Positions 27,417-36,798 of a stretch of DNA of 64,000 nucleotides are shown one piece after another (the first letter of the stretch is position 1; the number at the start of each line of letters is the position of its first letter). The stretch comes from JAXLVB01 sp046329195 (lineage in GTDB: Bacteria; Bacteroidota; Bacteroidia; Cytophagales; Spirosomataceae), in NCBI GenBank assembly GCA_046329195.1, contig JAXLVB010000003.1:434001-498000 (forward strand). The letters are read 5' to 3'. The notes beneath the pieces are model-generated. The model was not told the origin of the DNA, searched no databases, and was given only the letters and a program-made list of their open reading frames with translations. The position numbers and the translations under genes were made by a program.

Positions 27417-27438
27417 TCATGTAATTAGATCATTTACT

Positions 27439-28134
27439 ATGATTGCAGAATTAAAAGGGGCAGGTAAAGAATACCAAACAGGTGACCAAACCATAGTGGC
27501 TCTTCAGCCAACCGACCTCCAACTCAACGAAGGAGAACTGCTGCTGATTATTGGCCCATCGGGTTCGGGCAAAACCACCCTACTCTCGCTGCTGGGTTGT
27601 GTCATTTATCCCAGCTACGGCGACTTGTTTGTAGCAGGTCAATATGTAAACAAACTCAATGCAAAAGAGTTAGCGCAACTTCGTCTGCAAACGATTGGTT
27701 TTGTTTTTCAAAACTTTAATCTCTTGGCACCACTCACTGCCGAAGAAAATGTGGCAGTGCCTCTTCGATTGCTAGGGGTTTCTCGCTCCGAAATCAAACA
27801 ACGAGTGGCCCAAGCACTCGAAACAGTCGGTATGACCGAACGTCGCAACTACCTGCCTCGGCAGTTGTCGGGTGGTCAGCAACAACGCATCGCCATTGCT
27901 CGTGCACTGGTTACACAGCCCCGCCTCGTGCTGTGCGACGAACCCACCGCTTCGTTGGATAAAAATTCGCTCAAACTGGTCATGCAAGAGCTACGCACCT
28001 TGGCCAAAAACGGCAAAGCCGTTGCTGTAGTGACGCATGACCCACGGCTCCAGCAATATGCCGACCGAGCTGTAGAAGTAAAAAACGGCTATGTAAAACC
28101 CATTGAAATTCAAAAAGTTAGTTTTGACGAATAA
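27439..28134 (+). CDS. ABC transporter ATP-binding protein (LolD/MacB/DevA type)
   Basis: A 231-residue ATPase. Walker A G-P-S-G-S-G-K-T-T is at 39-47, Q-loop Gln91, signature L-S-G-G-Q at 143-147, Walker B ending D-E-P-T at 167-170 and switch His200. It is the motor for the FtsX-type permease at 29188. With the adaptor and TolC-like genes it forms a four-gene tripartite exporter of the MacAB/DevBCA type. Confidence 0.93.
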   Translation: MIAELKGAGKEYQTGDQTIVALQPTDLQLNEGELLLIIGPSGSGKTTLLSLLGCVIYPSYGDLFVAGQYVNKLNAKELAQLRLQTIGFVFQNFNLLAPLTAEENVAVPLRLLGVSRSEIKQRVAQALETVGMTERRNYLPRQLSGGQQQRIAIARALVTQPRLVLCDEPTASLDKNSLKLVMQELRTLAKNGKAVAVVTHDPRLQQYADRAVEVKNGYVKPIEIQKVSFDE

Positions 28135-28188
28135 AAACCAACAGCTTTCTACCTAACTGATATGTCTCATTGATTTGACTCTATACTC

Positions 28189-29160
28189 ATGAACACCAAC
28201 ACCGTAACTCGCCGCTATTTAGTCGCACCACTACTATTGATACTTTGTGGCGTGATGGGGTCGTGTAGCTCGACCGACAAAAAACAAGCAGAACAAACCC
28301 AAACCACCGATACCCTGCGCCCGACTACCAATGATCGAATTGTGGGCGTAGCTTGCATCGAACCTGAGGAAGGGATTTTGAACATCACGGCTGGAACGAC
28401 TGGTAAAATCGTAGCTGTGTTGATAGACGATAACCAGCTCGTCGGCAAAGGACAGGCCCTGCTCGACATCGAGGTGTCGGTTGAGAAGGCTCAGTTGATG
28501 CAAGCTCAGAGCAAAGTAGCTACCCAACAAGCTACCGTAGAAGCTAGCAAAGCCTCCTTGGAAGCTCAAAAAGTGAATCTTACCAACACCCAAGCTACGT
28601 ATGAGCGAAATCTCCAACTGTATCAGGGCAAAGCCTTAACCAAGCAGGCTTTAGATGACAGTAAGGCCACCCTCGACCGCCAAAAGCGAGACGTAGAAGC
28701 CGCCGAAGCCAACCTGCGTCAAGCCAATGAACGGATTCAAGAACTGCAAGCTGACATCCGATACTACCAAAGTATTTTGACTCGCAAAAAAGTAAATGCT
28801 CCCCTCAACGGCCAAGTACTGAACGTACTTGTCAATACAGGCGATTACGTGAATAACGATACAAAAATTGCGGAATTTGCACCCGAAGGGCCTTTTATTG
28901 CCCGTACAGAAGTGGACGAACTCTATGCCGAAAAGGTATCCATAGGCCAGCAAGCTTATATTTTTTCGCAAACCACAGGCGATACGCTGGGTTTGGGCAA
29001 GGTGAGTTTTTTGGGTGATTATCTCAAGCAAAAATCCTTGTTCAAAGACCAATCTACTGAGCAAGAAGACCGCCGTGTGCGAGAAGTGCACATTCGATTA
29101 GACCCTGGCAAAAAGCCTCTCATTGGTAGCCGAGTAGATTGCCTCATTTTATTAAAATAA
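28189..29160 (+). CDS. HlyD-family periplasmic adaptor lipoprotein
   Basis: A 323-residue membrane fusion protein. Lipobox V-M-G-S-C puts the anchor at Cys26. A lipoyl-like half domain (about 55-90), a long alpha-helical hairpin rich in Ala, Gln and Leu (about 95-195), the second lipoyl half with V-N-A-P-L-N-G-Q-V (about 203) and a beta-barrel follow. It links the inner-membrane ABC permease to the TolC-like channel. The short hairpin fits MacA/DevB-type adaptors. Confidence 0.9.
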   Translation: MNTNTVTRRYLVAPLLLILCGVMGSCSSTDKKQAEQTQTTDTLRPTTNDRIVGVACIEPEEGILNITAGTTGKIVAVLIDDNQLVGKGQALLDIEVSVEKAQLMQAQSKVATQQATVEASKASLEAQKVNLTNTQATYERNLQLYQGKALTKQALDDSKATLDRQKRDVEAAEANLRQANERIQELQADIRYYQSILTRKKVNAPLNGQVLNVLVNTGDYVNNDTKIAEFAPEGPFIARTEVDELYAEKVSIGQQAYIFSQTTGDTLGLGKVSFLGDYLKQKSLFKDQSTEQEDRRVREVHIRLDPGKKPLIGSRVDCLILLK

Positions 29161-29187
29161 ACGGTTCGCTCTTAACCTTTCAATACT

Positions 29188-30306
29188 ATGCTGTACGAAG
29201 CATTCAAATTCATGTGGTACGACAAGGCCAAAATGTTTGGTATCATGTTCGGGATGATTTTGTCGGTGTTTTTGGTGGGTCAGCAAATCATGATCTGCTT
29301 GGCACTGCTCGGTAGCACCGTGTCATTGGCCACTTTTAACCAGCAGTATATCTGGGTAGTTAGCGACAAAAGCAAGCAAGTCATTGACCTGCCCTTTGTG
29401 GACATGCGGGTTGGTCGAGAACTCCGCTCGGTCAGTGGTGTCAAAGCTGCCTATCCGCTGATTTTTGCAGGCGGAAACATCAAAATGCCCGACGGCAGCA
29501 AAACAGCCGTCACACTCATTGGCACGCAAGCACCCACGTTTGCGGGTGGACCTTGGCGCCTCAAGCAAGGTAGAGCCATTGATTTGCTCCAAGACGATGC
29601 CATTATTCTGGATTCTCGCAATCAAGAGATTGGTAAAAAGCTCAAACTTGGTGATAAACTCGAATACAACGGCCACCGAGTACGAGTGGTAGGACTAACC
29701 GCCAGAACCGAAGGCTTGGGCATCTCGTACGGGTTCACAACCATTGAGCGAGCTCGCCAGCTCTGCCGCATTTCGACTGACCAAGCCAATGCGTTTTTGG
29801 TGACTTGCGAAAAAGGCTTCTCTCCCGCCCAAGTGGTAGCAGCTATCAACAAAGAAATCCCTGGCGTGAAGGCACAAGAAGGCGAACAGTTCCGCTCCAA
29901 ATCCTTGGCCTATTTTGCAGGAAATAGTGGCATTGTGGCCTCTTTTGGGCTGTTGGTGGTGTTTGCTGTGATTACAGGGTTTGCCATTGTAGGACTCACG
30001 ATGTTTTCGGCAGTCAAAGACCGGATGACTGATTATGGTACACTCAAAGCCATTGGTGCCACCAACGGAGTGATTCGTAAGCTCATTTTATCTCAGGCCA
30101 CTATTTATTCAGTAGTTGGATTCGTACTTGCTTATGGTTTGCTGGTGTTTTTTGTGCGAGCCACGAGTGGCAGCCTCGACCTCCAACTTACGCCCGTGCT
30201 GCTGGTTTGCCTGATAGGGGTCACGTTGTTTATTGCTATCGTTGGCAGCCTGTTTGCGATGCGGCGCATCACTAAACTTGAGCCAGCACAAGTGTTCAGA
30301 ATGTAG
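29188..30306 (+). CDS. ABC transporter permease, FtsX/DevC type
   Basis: A 372-residue permease with one N-terminal membrane helix (about 15-40), a large periplasmic domain and three C-terminal helices with the FtsX-family loop K-D-R-M-T-D-Y-G-T-L-K-A-I-G-A. This four-helix layout matches MacB/DevC mechanotransmission exporters that drive periplasmic substrates out through TolC. It sits 27 bases after the adaptor gene. Confidence 0.9.
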   Translation: MLYEAFKFMWYDKAKMFGIMFGMILSVFLVGQQIMICLALLGSTVSLATFNQQYIWVVSDKSKQVIDLPFVDMRVGRELRSVSGVKAAYPLIFAGGNIKMPDGSKTAVTLIGTQAPTFAGGPWRLKQGRAIDLLQDDAIILDSRNQEIGKKLKLGDKLEYNGHRVRVVGLTARTEGLGISYGFTTIERARQLCRISTDQANAFLVTCEKGFSPAQVVAAINKEIPGVKAQEGEQFRSKSLAYFAGNSGIVASFGLLVVFAVITGFAIVGLTMFSAVKDRMTDYGTLKAIGATNGVIRKLILSQATIYSVVGFVLAYGLLVFFVRATSGSLDLQLTPVLLVCLIGVTLFIAIVGSLFAMRRITKLEPAQVFRM

Positions 30307-30357
30307 CTTTGGGTCAATTTGTCATTCATTTTATCCCTAAAACATAGGGTAATCCTC

Positions 30358-31662
30358 ATGAAAAAATCTTTCTTTCTACTTGTGGGCTTGGGGTGGAGCC
30401 TGTGTAGTTTTGCCCAAAAAATCACCCTCGACGAAGCCCTGCGCTTGGGCTTGGCACAACGCTGGGAGCTCAAAAAACAAGCGATTAATGTACAACTCGC
30501 TGAGTCTGAAAATGCCAAACTCAAGGCACAATGGCTGCCACAGGTCAATGTATCGGGCGATGTGCGGTGGAATACCCAACTGCAAACCACGGTGTTTAAA
30601 AACGCTCCGTTTGTGGCCGGGGGTGGTGACGTTCAGCTCAAAATTGGAGTGCCTTTTAACAATGCCTTGAACCTACAAGCCGAGCAAAAAGTCTATGATG
30701 CGCAGTCGAAAATCAATCGGCAGTTGAACAACGCTCAAGTACAAAATCAGCAAGTGCAGTTGGAACAAAATCGTCAAGCTATCAAACAAAGCATCACAGA
30801 AGCATATTTTTCGGCGGTTTTTAGTCAGGAAAAGTTGCTCCTCTCGGCCAAGGCCCAAGAACGAGCCAAGGCCAACTTAGAAGCCGCCGAGACTCGGCTC
30901 AAAGCTGGAAGCCTGCTACAAAACGAGTACGACCGATTTGTGTTAGATGCCAAAACAGCCCAACTTACGTACGAAAAAGACCGCCAAAATGTTGACTTGA
31001 GTCTCGATAATTTGGCTTTGCAACTGGCCAGTACACAGCGATTGGAACCAGCCGAAAACCTCAGCAGCATGATGGCCCAATTCAAAGGCTTGACGGATTC
31101 GTCCACGGTCGAATCTCGCCCTGAACTGTTGGTTGAAACGATTAATTTGAGAATCAACGAACTTAATCGTCAAAAACAACTTGCTCGGCTCAAGCCCACC
31201 GTGTCGGCTTATGGAACGTATGCCGTACAGCAGTTTAACGATACCCCCAATCTGTTTTCAGCAGGAACGTGGTTTCCCTACAACTACATCGGTATTAAAT
31301 TCAATATTCCGGTTTTTGATGGACATCAAACCAAGTTACAAGCCGAAGAATACAGCTTGCGCCAAGAGCTCAATCGTCTGAATACCCAACAACTTAAGGC
31401 TACTTATACTTACGAAACCCAAACGGCCCTCAATGCGTTGCGTCAAGCCAGCCTCAATCTGGCAGATGCCGAACGAAACGTAGCTTTGGCTCGGCAGATT
31501 TTAGAAACAGACCAGTTACGTTTTGACAAAGGAGTCTTGCTCGCCTCTGAACTCAAAAACAGCGAGTACGCCCTTCAAAATGCCGAAAACACGTACCTCA
31601 GTTATGGCTACGACTACCTAGTAGCGGTGGTCAAACTCAAAAAAGCCACCGGAAAACTGTAA
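30358..31662 (+). CDS. TolC-family outer membrane efflux protein
   Basis: A 434-residue protein with a signal peptide (cleavage near F-A-Q-K, about residue 20). Two long coiled helical repeats with regularly spaced Leu, Ala and Gln and two beta-strand pairs are typical of the TolC channel. It closes the four-gene exporter operon. The ATG at 30358 is used because it opens the signal peptide; the in-frame start at 30319 is not signal-like. Confidence 0.9.
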   Translation: MKKSFFLLVGLGWSLCSFAQKITLDEALRLGLAQRWELKKQAINVQLAESENAKLKAQWLPQVNVSGDVRWNTQLQTTVFKNAPFVAGGGDVQLKIGVPFNNALNLQAEQKVYDAQSKINRQLNNAQVQNQQVQLEQNRQAIKQSITEAYFSAVFSQEKLLLSAKAQERAKANLEAAETRLKAGSLLQNEYDRFVLDAKTAQLTYEKDRQNVDLSLDNLALQLASTQRLEPAENLSSMMAQFKGLTDSSTVESRPELLVETINLRINELNRQKQLARLKPTVSAYGTYAVQQFNDTPNLFSAGTWFPYNYIGIKFNIPVFDGHQTKLQAEEYSLRQELNRLNTQQLKATYTYETQTALNALRQASLNLADAERNVALARQILETDQLRFDKGVLLASELKNSEYALQNAENTYLSYGYDYLVAVVKLKKATGKL

Positions 31663-31683
31663 CTGAACAGTCCAGTTGAAGCA

Positions 31684-31718
31684 TCAAAAAAAGCCGAGCG
31701 GTTTGCTCGGCTTTTTTG
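31684..31718. terminator. bidirectional terminator
   Basis: AAAAAAAGCCGAGC and GCTCGGCTTTTTT form a near-perfect stem with a short loop; A and T runs flank both sides. It serves the tolC-like gene and the convergent DUF2911 gene. Confidence 0.92.
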
Positions 31719-31731
31719 ATGAACCTATTGG

Positions 31732-32277
31732 TTATTTCAGGGGTACACTTACTTTGGTTTTGTCCCAAGTCAACACAAGCGAAGGCGTGGGGTCTTCTAC
31801 CGCAATCGTGAATTTTTCGACCACAGTTGGAAGGGTTTCTGCTGGAACTTTCACCTCCAACACATCAGCATCGGCTTCACGGCTGGCTTCTGCACCCATG
31901 TTGACACCCCAGCCATACATTTTACTGTTAAAAATTACTGTCCATTCCGAAGGCCCCGGAATCGTCCAGAGCGTGTATTTACCAGCAGGCAATTTCTTTC
32001 CGCCAATGGTCAGTTCTTGGTTGGTTTCAAAGGTAGTAGCTTCGTTAGCACCAGTGCGCCACACTTTGCCATACGGCACTAATCCACCAAAAATTTCACG
32101 ACCCTTTTTGGAGGGTTGACAATAAAACACTGATACGGTCAGGCCATCTTTTTTGTAGTCAACCGTTGCTTCGGGACTGGCTTTTTTGGTATTGTACTGC
32201 AAGTATTTAAACGCCACAAACAACACAACAACAAGGACTCCCACCACGATGGCAGCCCATTTTACAAATTTTTTCAT
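31732..32277 (-). CDS. DUF2911 domain protein
   Basis: A 181-residue protein with an N-terminal membrane anchor (about 8-26) and a beta-rich DUF2911 domain. Family blocks are visible: G-R-E-I-F-G-G-L-V-P-Y-G-K-V-W-R-T-G-A-N-E and L-P-A-G-K-Y-T-L-W-T-I-P. DUF2911 proteins are common in Bacteroidota and have no established function; they appear to be exported and membrane attached. Confidence 0.88.
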   Translation of the reverse strand: MKKFVKWAAIVVGVLVVVLFVAFKYLQYNTKKASPEATVDYKKDGLTVSVFYCQPSKKGREIFGGLVPYGKVWRTGANEATTFETNQELTIGGKKLPAGKYTLWTIPGPSEWTVIFNSKMYGWGVNMGAEASREADADVLEVKVPAETLPTVVEKFTIAVEDPTPSLVLTWDKTKVSVPLK

Positions 32278-32419
32278 GAGATACAGATTTGAAAAGTTTG
32301 AGTCATAAAAACTGACCTAACAACGACAGGATAATTCCAGAAAGTTCCGAAAATAACTCATCAACGAGCAGAAATAATGATATTTTTTCTTATTTTCACA
32401 CCAAAACCAAAACCCACAC

Positions 32420-33412
32420 ATGGAACTACTGGAAACCCTCTATCGGGAGGTCATCGGCTTTTTTAGTTTTAAGGGGCTTCTCCGCATCATCGAATCGGGC
32501 AACTACCAATCCTTGCTCACCGAAGACGGCATCAAAGCAGCCATTGCGCCTTTGATTCCAATCTTGTTGGTCATCGAAATCATCCGATCTGTGGTGTATC
32601 GGCGGCTGACTTTTGTGCAGTATCGTATCTCCTTTTTCACGTATGTGTTCAATCGCTTTGTGTCTCGGTTTATTTCTATCGGGATGGTGGCCTTTTGTGT
32701 GGGAATTTTTGAGCCGTACGCCCTTTTCAAAAGTACCTTTACATGGTACTGGTTTATTTACGGCTACGTGGTGTGGGAATTGGCGCATTTTGTATATCAC
32801 TACTTAGGGCATAAAGTACGTTTGTTTTGGTGCCTACATTCTACCCATCATGCACCCGAATACATGAACCTGTCGGTGACCTACGCCCACTTTTTCTTAG
32901 AAGGTCCTTACGCCGACATCATCCGCACCACCATTTGCATTTTGCTGGGGGTGAATCCTCCACTCTTGTTCTTGATTATGTTTATAGATGGCACGTGGGG
33001 AGCTTTTATTCACATTGGCGAAAACCTCCTCAAAGACGCTCGCTTGGGCTTTTTACAACATATCATCCTGACGCCATCACACCACCGTGTCCATCATGCT
33101 CGTAACCCATTGTACATGGACACTAACTTTTGTAACTTGCTCAATATCTGGGACAAAGCCTTTGGAACGCTCCAGCCTGAGCGTCACGACTTTGAGATAG
33201 AATACGGCATTACTCGCCCCATGAAGTCAGGTGATTTTTTAGATGCGTATTTCGGCGAAATCGTATTGTTGGCCCGAGACGTGTACCAGGCTCCCACGCT
33301 CAAAGACAAACTCCTGTACATCGTGATGCCCCCCGGCTGGCACCACTCCGGCGACCACAAAACCGCCAAAGTGATTCGGGAGGGGTATTTGAGGGAAATA
33401 AAGCATTCATAA
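32420..33412 (+). CDS. sterol desaturase/fatty acid hydroxylase family protein
   Basis: A 330-residue membrane protein with the eight-His di-iron pattern: His123/His127/His131, H-S-T-H-H at 140-144 and H-H-R-V-H-H at 221-226. Four or more membrane helices surround these. The family inserts hydroxyl groups or double bonds in lipids at the membrane using O2. In Cytophagales such enzymes may act on ornithine lipids, carotenoids or fatty acids; the substrate is not visible here. Confidence 0.9.
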   Translation: MELLETLYREVIGFFSFKGLLRIIESGNYQSLLTEDGIKAAIAPLIPILLVIEIIRSVVYRRLTFVQYRISFFTYVFNRFVSRFISIGMVAFCVGIFEPYALFKSTFTWYWFIYGYVVWELAHFVYHYLGHKVRLFWCLHSTHHAPEYMNLSVTYAHFFLEGPYADIIRTTICILLGVNPPLLFLIMFIDGTWGAFIHIGENLLKDARLGFLQHIILTPSHHRVHHARNPLYMDTNFCNLLNIWDKAFGTLQPERHDFEIEYGITRPMKSGDFLDAYFGEIVLLARDVYQAPTLKDKLLYIVMPPGWHHSGDHKTAKVIREGYLREIKHS

Positions 33413-33439
33413 CTTATCCAGATTTAAAATCGTAGAGGG

Positions 33440-33479
33440 GTGCCGCTTCTGAAGATATGACGTCTCTAAGAAGTGGCAC
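33440..33479 (+). terminator. hairpin after the desaturase gene
   Basis: GTGCCGCTTCT pairs with AGAAGTGGCAC (one G-U) across an 18-base loop. The T-run is weak, so terminator function is plausible rather than sure. Confidence 0.5.
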
Positions 33480-33540
33480 TTCTTCGTTTGTCTTTGTATT
33501 TATTCGTAAGGCTCCCCCTCCAATCCTCCAAGAAAACCCC

Positions 33541-33548
33541 TAATTTTG
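33541..33548 (+). promoter_or_regulatory. TAnnTTTG element for gltX
   Basis: TAATTTTG lies 21 bases before the gltX ATG, giving a short leader. No good -33 TTTG is found at the usual spacing. Confidence 0.5.
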
Positions 33549-33569
33549 CAGTAAATTTTATTGATACTC

Positions 33570-35072
33570 ATGTCCAGACCTGTTCGGGTGCGCTTTGCAC
33601 CCAGTCCTACTGGCCCACTCCACATTGGTGGCGTGCGCACAGCCTTATATAACTACCTATTTGCCCGCCAACTGGGCGGCCAGATGCTGCTTCGCATCGA
33701 AGATACCGACCAAAACCGCTTTGTACCTGGAGCCGAAAACTATATCTTAGAGTCATTACAATGGGCTGGTATTCAGATTGATGAAGGAGTGGGCGTAGGT
33801 GGCCCTCATGCGCCGTATCGTCAGTCGGAGCGGAAGGAAATGTACCGCCAATATGCCGAGCAGTTGGTAGCCTCGGGCAAGGCTTACTATGCTTTTGATA
33901 CTTCCGAAGAGCTCGATGCCATGCGTCAGCAGTTTGAGTCGCAGGGGTCGGCGTTTCAGTACAATGCCCTCACTCGCACTCGCCTGCGCAACTCACTTAC
34001 GATGTCGGCAGACGAAGTAAAAGCTAAACTCGACGCCGGTGAGCCGTGTGTGATACGACTCAAAGTGCCTGCCAAAGAAGAAATTCGTCTCAACGACCTC
34101 ATCAGGGGCTGGGTGGTGGTGCATTCATCACAGATTGACGACAAGGTGCTCCTCAAAGCCGACGGAATGCCTACCTATCACCTCGCCAACGTGGTAGATG
34201 ACCACCTCATGGAGATTTCGAACGTGATTCGGGGCGAAGAATGGCTTCCGTCTGCCCCTTTGCACGTGTTGCTGTACAAATATTTGGGCTGGGAAAGTAC
34301 CATGCCCCAGTTTGCGCATTTGCCCCTCTTGCTCAAGCCCGATGGCAACGGTAAGCTCTCGAAGCGGGATGCTGATTTGGGTGGTTTCCCAATTTTTCCG
34401 CTCCAATGGACCGACCCTTTTAATGGCAACGTGGCCAAAGGCTTCCGTGAGGAGGGCTACTTGACCGACGCTGTGGTAAACTTCTTGGCGTTTTTGGGCT
34501 GGAATCCGGGCACCGAACAAGAGTTATTTTCGATGGATGAGCTTATTCAAGCTTTCAGTTTGGAACGGATTAGCAAGCACGGCGCTAAGTTTGACATCAA
34601 CAAAGCCAAGTGGTTCAATCAACAATATCTGAAACATACCCCCGACGAAACCTTAGCTCAACAATACCTATCCGATATTGAACCAGCTAAAGCAGTCAGC
34701 ATTGTACATTTGTTGAAAGAACGAGTTACGTTTCCGCACGAAATCCGCAGTGAGGCTGCCTTCTTGTTTGAAGCACCCGCTACCTACGACCAAGCCGTCG
34801 TTGCCAGCAAATGGAACGCTGAAGTATCCGCCGTAATTGCCGCTTATCGGGACGAACTGCCGTTGGTTCAAGATTTTAATGCCGATAATGCCAAGCACAC
34901 CTTACATTCGCTAACCGAACGGCTTGGTGTGAAAATGGGTAAAGTGATGCAGCCTCTTCGGGTAGCACTCACGGGCGTAGGCGCCGGCCCCGACTTGATG
35001 TTGAGCATGGAAATTATGGGAAAAGAGGAGGTAATTGCTCGCTTGACTCAAGCGCTCAATCAATTGGGTTAA
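33570..35072 (+). CDS. gltX: glutamate--tRNA ligase
   Basis: A 500-residue class I aminoacyl-tRNA synthetase. R-F-A-P-S-P-T-G-P-L-H-I-G-G at 8-21 is the HIGH region, and G-K-L-S-K-R-D is the KMSKS equivalent. The helical anticodon-binding domain fills the C-terminal third and ends with the usual V-A-L-T-G-V-G-A-G-P-D block. It charges tRNA-Glu with glutamate. The ATG at 33570 gives the normal start; the TTG at 33561 is less likely. Confidence 0.96.
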   Translation: MSRPVRVRFAPSPTGPLHIGGVRTALYNYLFARQLGGQMLLRIEDTDQNRFVPGAENYILESLQWAGIQIDEGVGVGGPHAPYRQSERKEMYRQYAEQLVASGKAYYAFDTSEELDAMRQQFESQGSAFQYNALTRTRLRNSLTMSADEVKAKLDAGEPCVIRLKVPAKEEIRLNDLIRGWVVVHSSQIDDKVLLKADGMPTYHLANVVDDHLMEISNVIRGEEWLPSAPLHVLLYKYLGWESTMPQFAHLPLLLKPDGNGKLSKRDADLGGFPIFPLQWTDPFNGNVAKGFREEGYLTDAVVNFLAFLGWNPGTEQELFSMDELIQAFSLERISKHGAKFDINKAKWFNQQYLKHTPDETLAQQYLSDIEPAKAVSIVHLLKERVTFPHEIRSEAAFLFEAPATYDQAVVASKWNAEVSAVIAAYRDELPLVQDFNADNAKHTLHSLTERLGVKMGKVMQPLRVALTGVGAGPDLMLSMEIMGKEEVIARLTQALNQLG

Positions 35073-35097
35073 TCAACGACTTTTAGGATGAATGTTG

Positions 35098-35105
35098 TAG
35101 ATTTG
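35098..35105 (+). promoter_or_regulatory. TAnnTTTG element for the toxin-antitoxin pair
   Basis: TAGATTTG lies 10 bases before the ATG at 35116. Such closeness slightly favours the second ATG at 35125 as the real start. Confidence 0.4.
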
Positions 35106-35115
35106 TAAAAATACC

Positions 35116-35373
35116 ATGAGCGCAATGAAACCAACCTTGCAAGTCAACGCTACTGTTCAACTTAGTGTAATTCAGCTATTTGAATTGGCACAACAGCTAT
35201 CAAAAACACAAAAACGAAAATTGATTTCGCTGTTGGAGCAAGACGATGCCCCAACTGGAGAAGAGCTATTAGAGCAGATTAAACAAGATTATATCGCTCT
35301 GAAAAATGGCACATTGAAAACTAGACCTGCTTCTGAGTTTTTAGCAGAGCTAAAAGAAGAAGGTTTGTTATGA
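35116..35373 (+). CDS. antitoxin of a RelE-type toxin-antitoxin pair
   Basis: An 85-residue acidic, helical protein with V-I-Q-L-F-E-L-A-Q-Q-L, a Lys-rich turn and a C-terminal tail ending S-E-F-L-A-E-L-K-E-E-G-L-L. The size, the C-terminal toxin-binding-like tail and the 4-base ATGA overlap with the next gene mark it as the antitoxin. It would neutralise the toxin and probably bind its own promoter. ATG at 35125 is an alternative start. Confidence 0.72.
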   Translation: MSAMKPTLQVNATVQLSVIQLFELAQQLSKTQKRKLISLLEQDDAPTGEELLEQIKQDYIALKNGTLKTRPASEFLAELKEEGLL

Positions 35374-35690
35374 GTACAGTAATTACCTCTGCTAATTTTG
35401 AAAAAGAAGCCAAACGCTTAATTAAAAAATATCGCTCTTTGGCGGTAGAGATAGCAACTCTAATTCAAAGCCTTGCTGAAAACCCTACTCAAGGAACACC
35501 ACTTGGCAAAGATTGCTACAAAATTAGGTTAGCGATTCAGAGCAAAGGAAAGGGTAAAAGTGGAGGCGCAAGAGTTATTACATTTGTAGTAGCCTTGACT
35601 GAAACGGTAACGTTACTTGCTATTTATGATAAGGCAGAACAAGACGCTATGAGTGAACAGGCGTTGGAGACGTTGCTCAAAAATCTGTAA
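35370..35690 (+). CDS. RelE/ParE-superfamily toxin
   Basis: A 106-residue basic protein. C-Y-K-I-R-L-A-I, G-K-S-G-G-A-R-V-I-T-F-V and L-L-A-I-Y-D-K-A-E match small RelE/HigB-type toxins, which cut mRNA on ribosomes or, in ParE types, poison gyrase. It overlaps the antitoxin gene by ATGA. The pair sits between gltX and a small unknown gene. Confidence 0.82.
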   Translation: MSTVITSANFEKEAKRLIKKYRSLAVEIATLIQSLAENPTQGTPLGKDCYKIRLAIQSKGKGKSGGARVITFVVALTETVTLLAIYDKAEQDAMSEQALETLLKNL

Positions 35691-35722
35691 ATAATCGTCA
35701 TTTCAACTATCTCAAGAAACGA

Positions 35723-35938
35723 ATGGCAAAGAAAACCATCAACCCCAAAGATAAAGAGCTCCCTAAAGTCCACAAAGACTTAGAGGGACTTGACCTAACC
35801 ATCAACTCATTTGGCGAAATCAGTATGAGCCTCTCTATTGAGAAAATAAATGAGTTTTTGAACAAAAACGTGGACGATAAAAAACTACGTCACCGAGACG
35901 ACCTTGATGAACTCAAGGGACTGAAAGACAACGAGTAA
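35723..35938 (+). CDS. small acidic/basic protein, unknown
   Basis: A 71-residue soluble protein rich in Lys, Asp and Glu. It has a Lys-rich start, a middle strand pattern L-D-L-T-I-N-S-F-G-E-I and a helical end with Y-less charged repeats. I do not recognise a domain. It follows the toxin by 32 bases and precedes the AIM24 gene by 38, so it could be co-transcribed with either. Confidence 0.6.
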   Translation: MAKKTINPKDKELPKVHKDLEGLDLTINSFGEISMSLSIEKINEFLNKNVDDKKLRHRDDLDELKGLKDNE

Positions 35939-35976
35939 CACATCAGTCAAAACTTCTTAAACAAACACAAAAGACC

Positions 35977-36759
35977 ATGCGCTCCCACGAAATTGACTAC
36001 AAAATCATTGGCGAAGACATCCAGATTGTGGAGATTGAGCTTGACCCCAACGAAACCGTAATTGCCGAAGCCGGCGCTATGCTGTACATGGAGGATGGTA
36101 TCCAGTTTGAAACCAAAATGGGCGATGGCTCGCAGCCCGACACTGGCTTTTTGGGCAAACTCATGCAAGCAGGTTCTCGGATGCTCACGGGCGAAAGCAT
36201 CTTCATGACCCACTTTACCAACCGAGGCAGCGGCAAGCGAAAGGTAGCGTTCTCGGCGCCGTATCCGGGTACGATCATCCCGGTTGACTTGGCCAAAGTA
36301 GCTGGTAATACGCTCATTGTACAAAAAGACGGTTTCTTGTGTGCCGCCTTGGGGACCAGTATTTCTATCCAATTTAACCAAAAATTGGGCTCTGGGTTCT
36401 TTGGGGGCGAAGGCTTCATTTTGGAGAAAATCCAAGGCGACGGTATGCTCTTTGTACACGCTGGCGGGGTGATTATCCAGAAAGAACTTAACAACGAAAC
36501 CCTCCGTATCGACACGGGCTGTATCGTGGCTTTTGAGCCACAGTTGCAGTACGACATCCAGCGGTCGGGTAGCCTGAAGTCAATGGTATTTGGTGGCGAA
36601 GGCATCTTCTTAGCCACCCTCCGAGGCACTGGTAAAGTCTGGATTCAATCTATGCCTATCTCGAAGCTCATTCAAGAACTCAGCCCGTATTTTGGAGGTA
36701 ATGCCCACAACGAAGGCGGTTCTGTGCTGGGTGGCTTGGGCAATTTGTTTGAGTCGTAG
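35977..36759 (+). CDS. AIM24/TIGR00266 family protein
   Basis: A 260-residue beta-rich protein with family blocks: V-I-A-E-A-G-A-M-L-Y-M, T-G-E-S-I-F-M-T-H-F, and F-G-G-E-G-I-F-L-A-T-L-R-G-T-G-K-V-W-I-Q-S. The fold is a tryptophan-RNA-binding attenuator-like beta-sandwich. Bacterial members are widespread with no fixed role; the yeast relative Aim24 works on mitochondrial inner-membrane organisation. No signal peptide is present, so it is likely cytoplasmic. Confidence 0.9.
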   Translation: MRSHEIDYKIIGEDIQIVEIELDPNETVIAEAGAMLYMEDGIQFETKMGDGSQPDTGFLGKLMQAGSRMLTGESIFMTHFTNRGSGKRKVAFSAPYPGTIIPVDLAKVAGNTLIVQKDGFLCAALGTSISIQFNQKLGSGFFGGEGFILEKIQGDGMLFVHAGGVIIQKELNNETLRIDTGCIVAFEPQLQYDIQRSGSLKSMVFGGEGIFLATLRGTGKVWIQSMPISKLIQELSPYFGGNAHNEGGSVLGGLGNLFES

Positions 36760-36798
36760 TTTGTAAAATAGCTTCTGCCGGGGCTATCAACATATACC

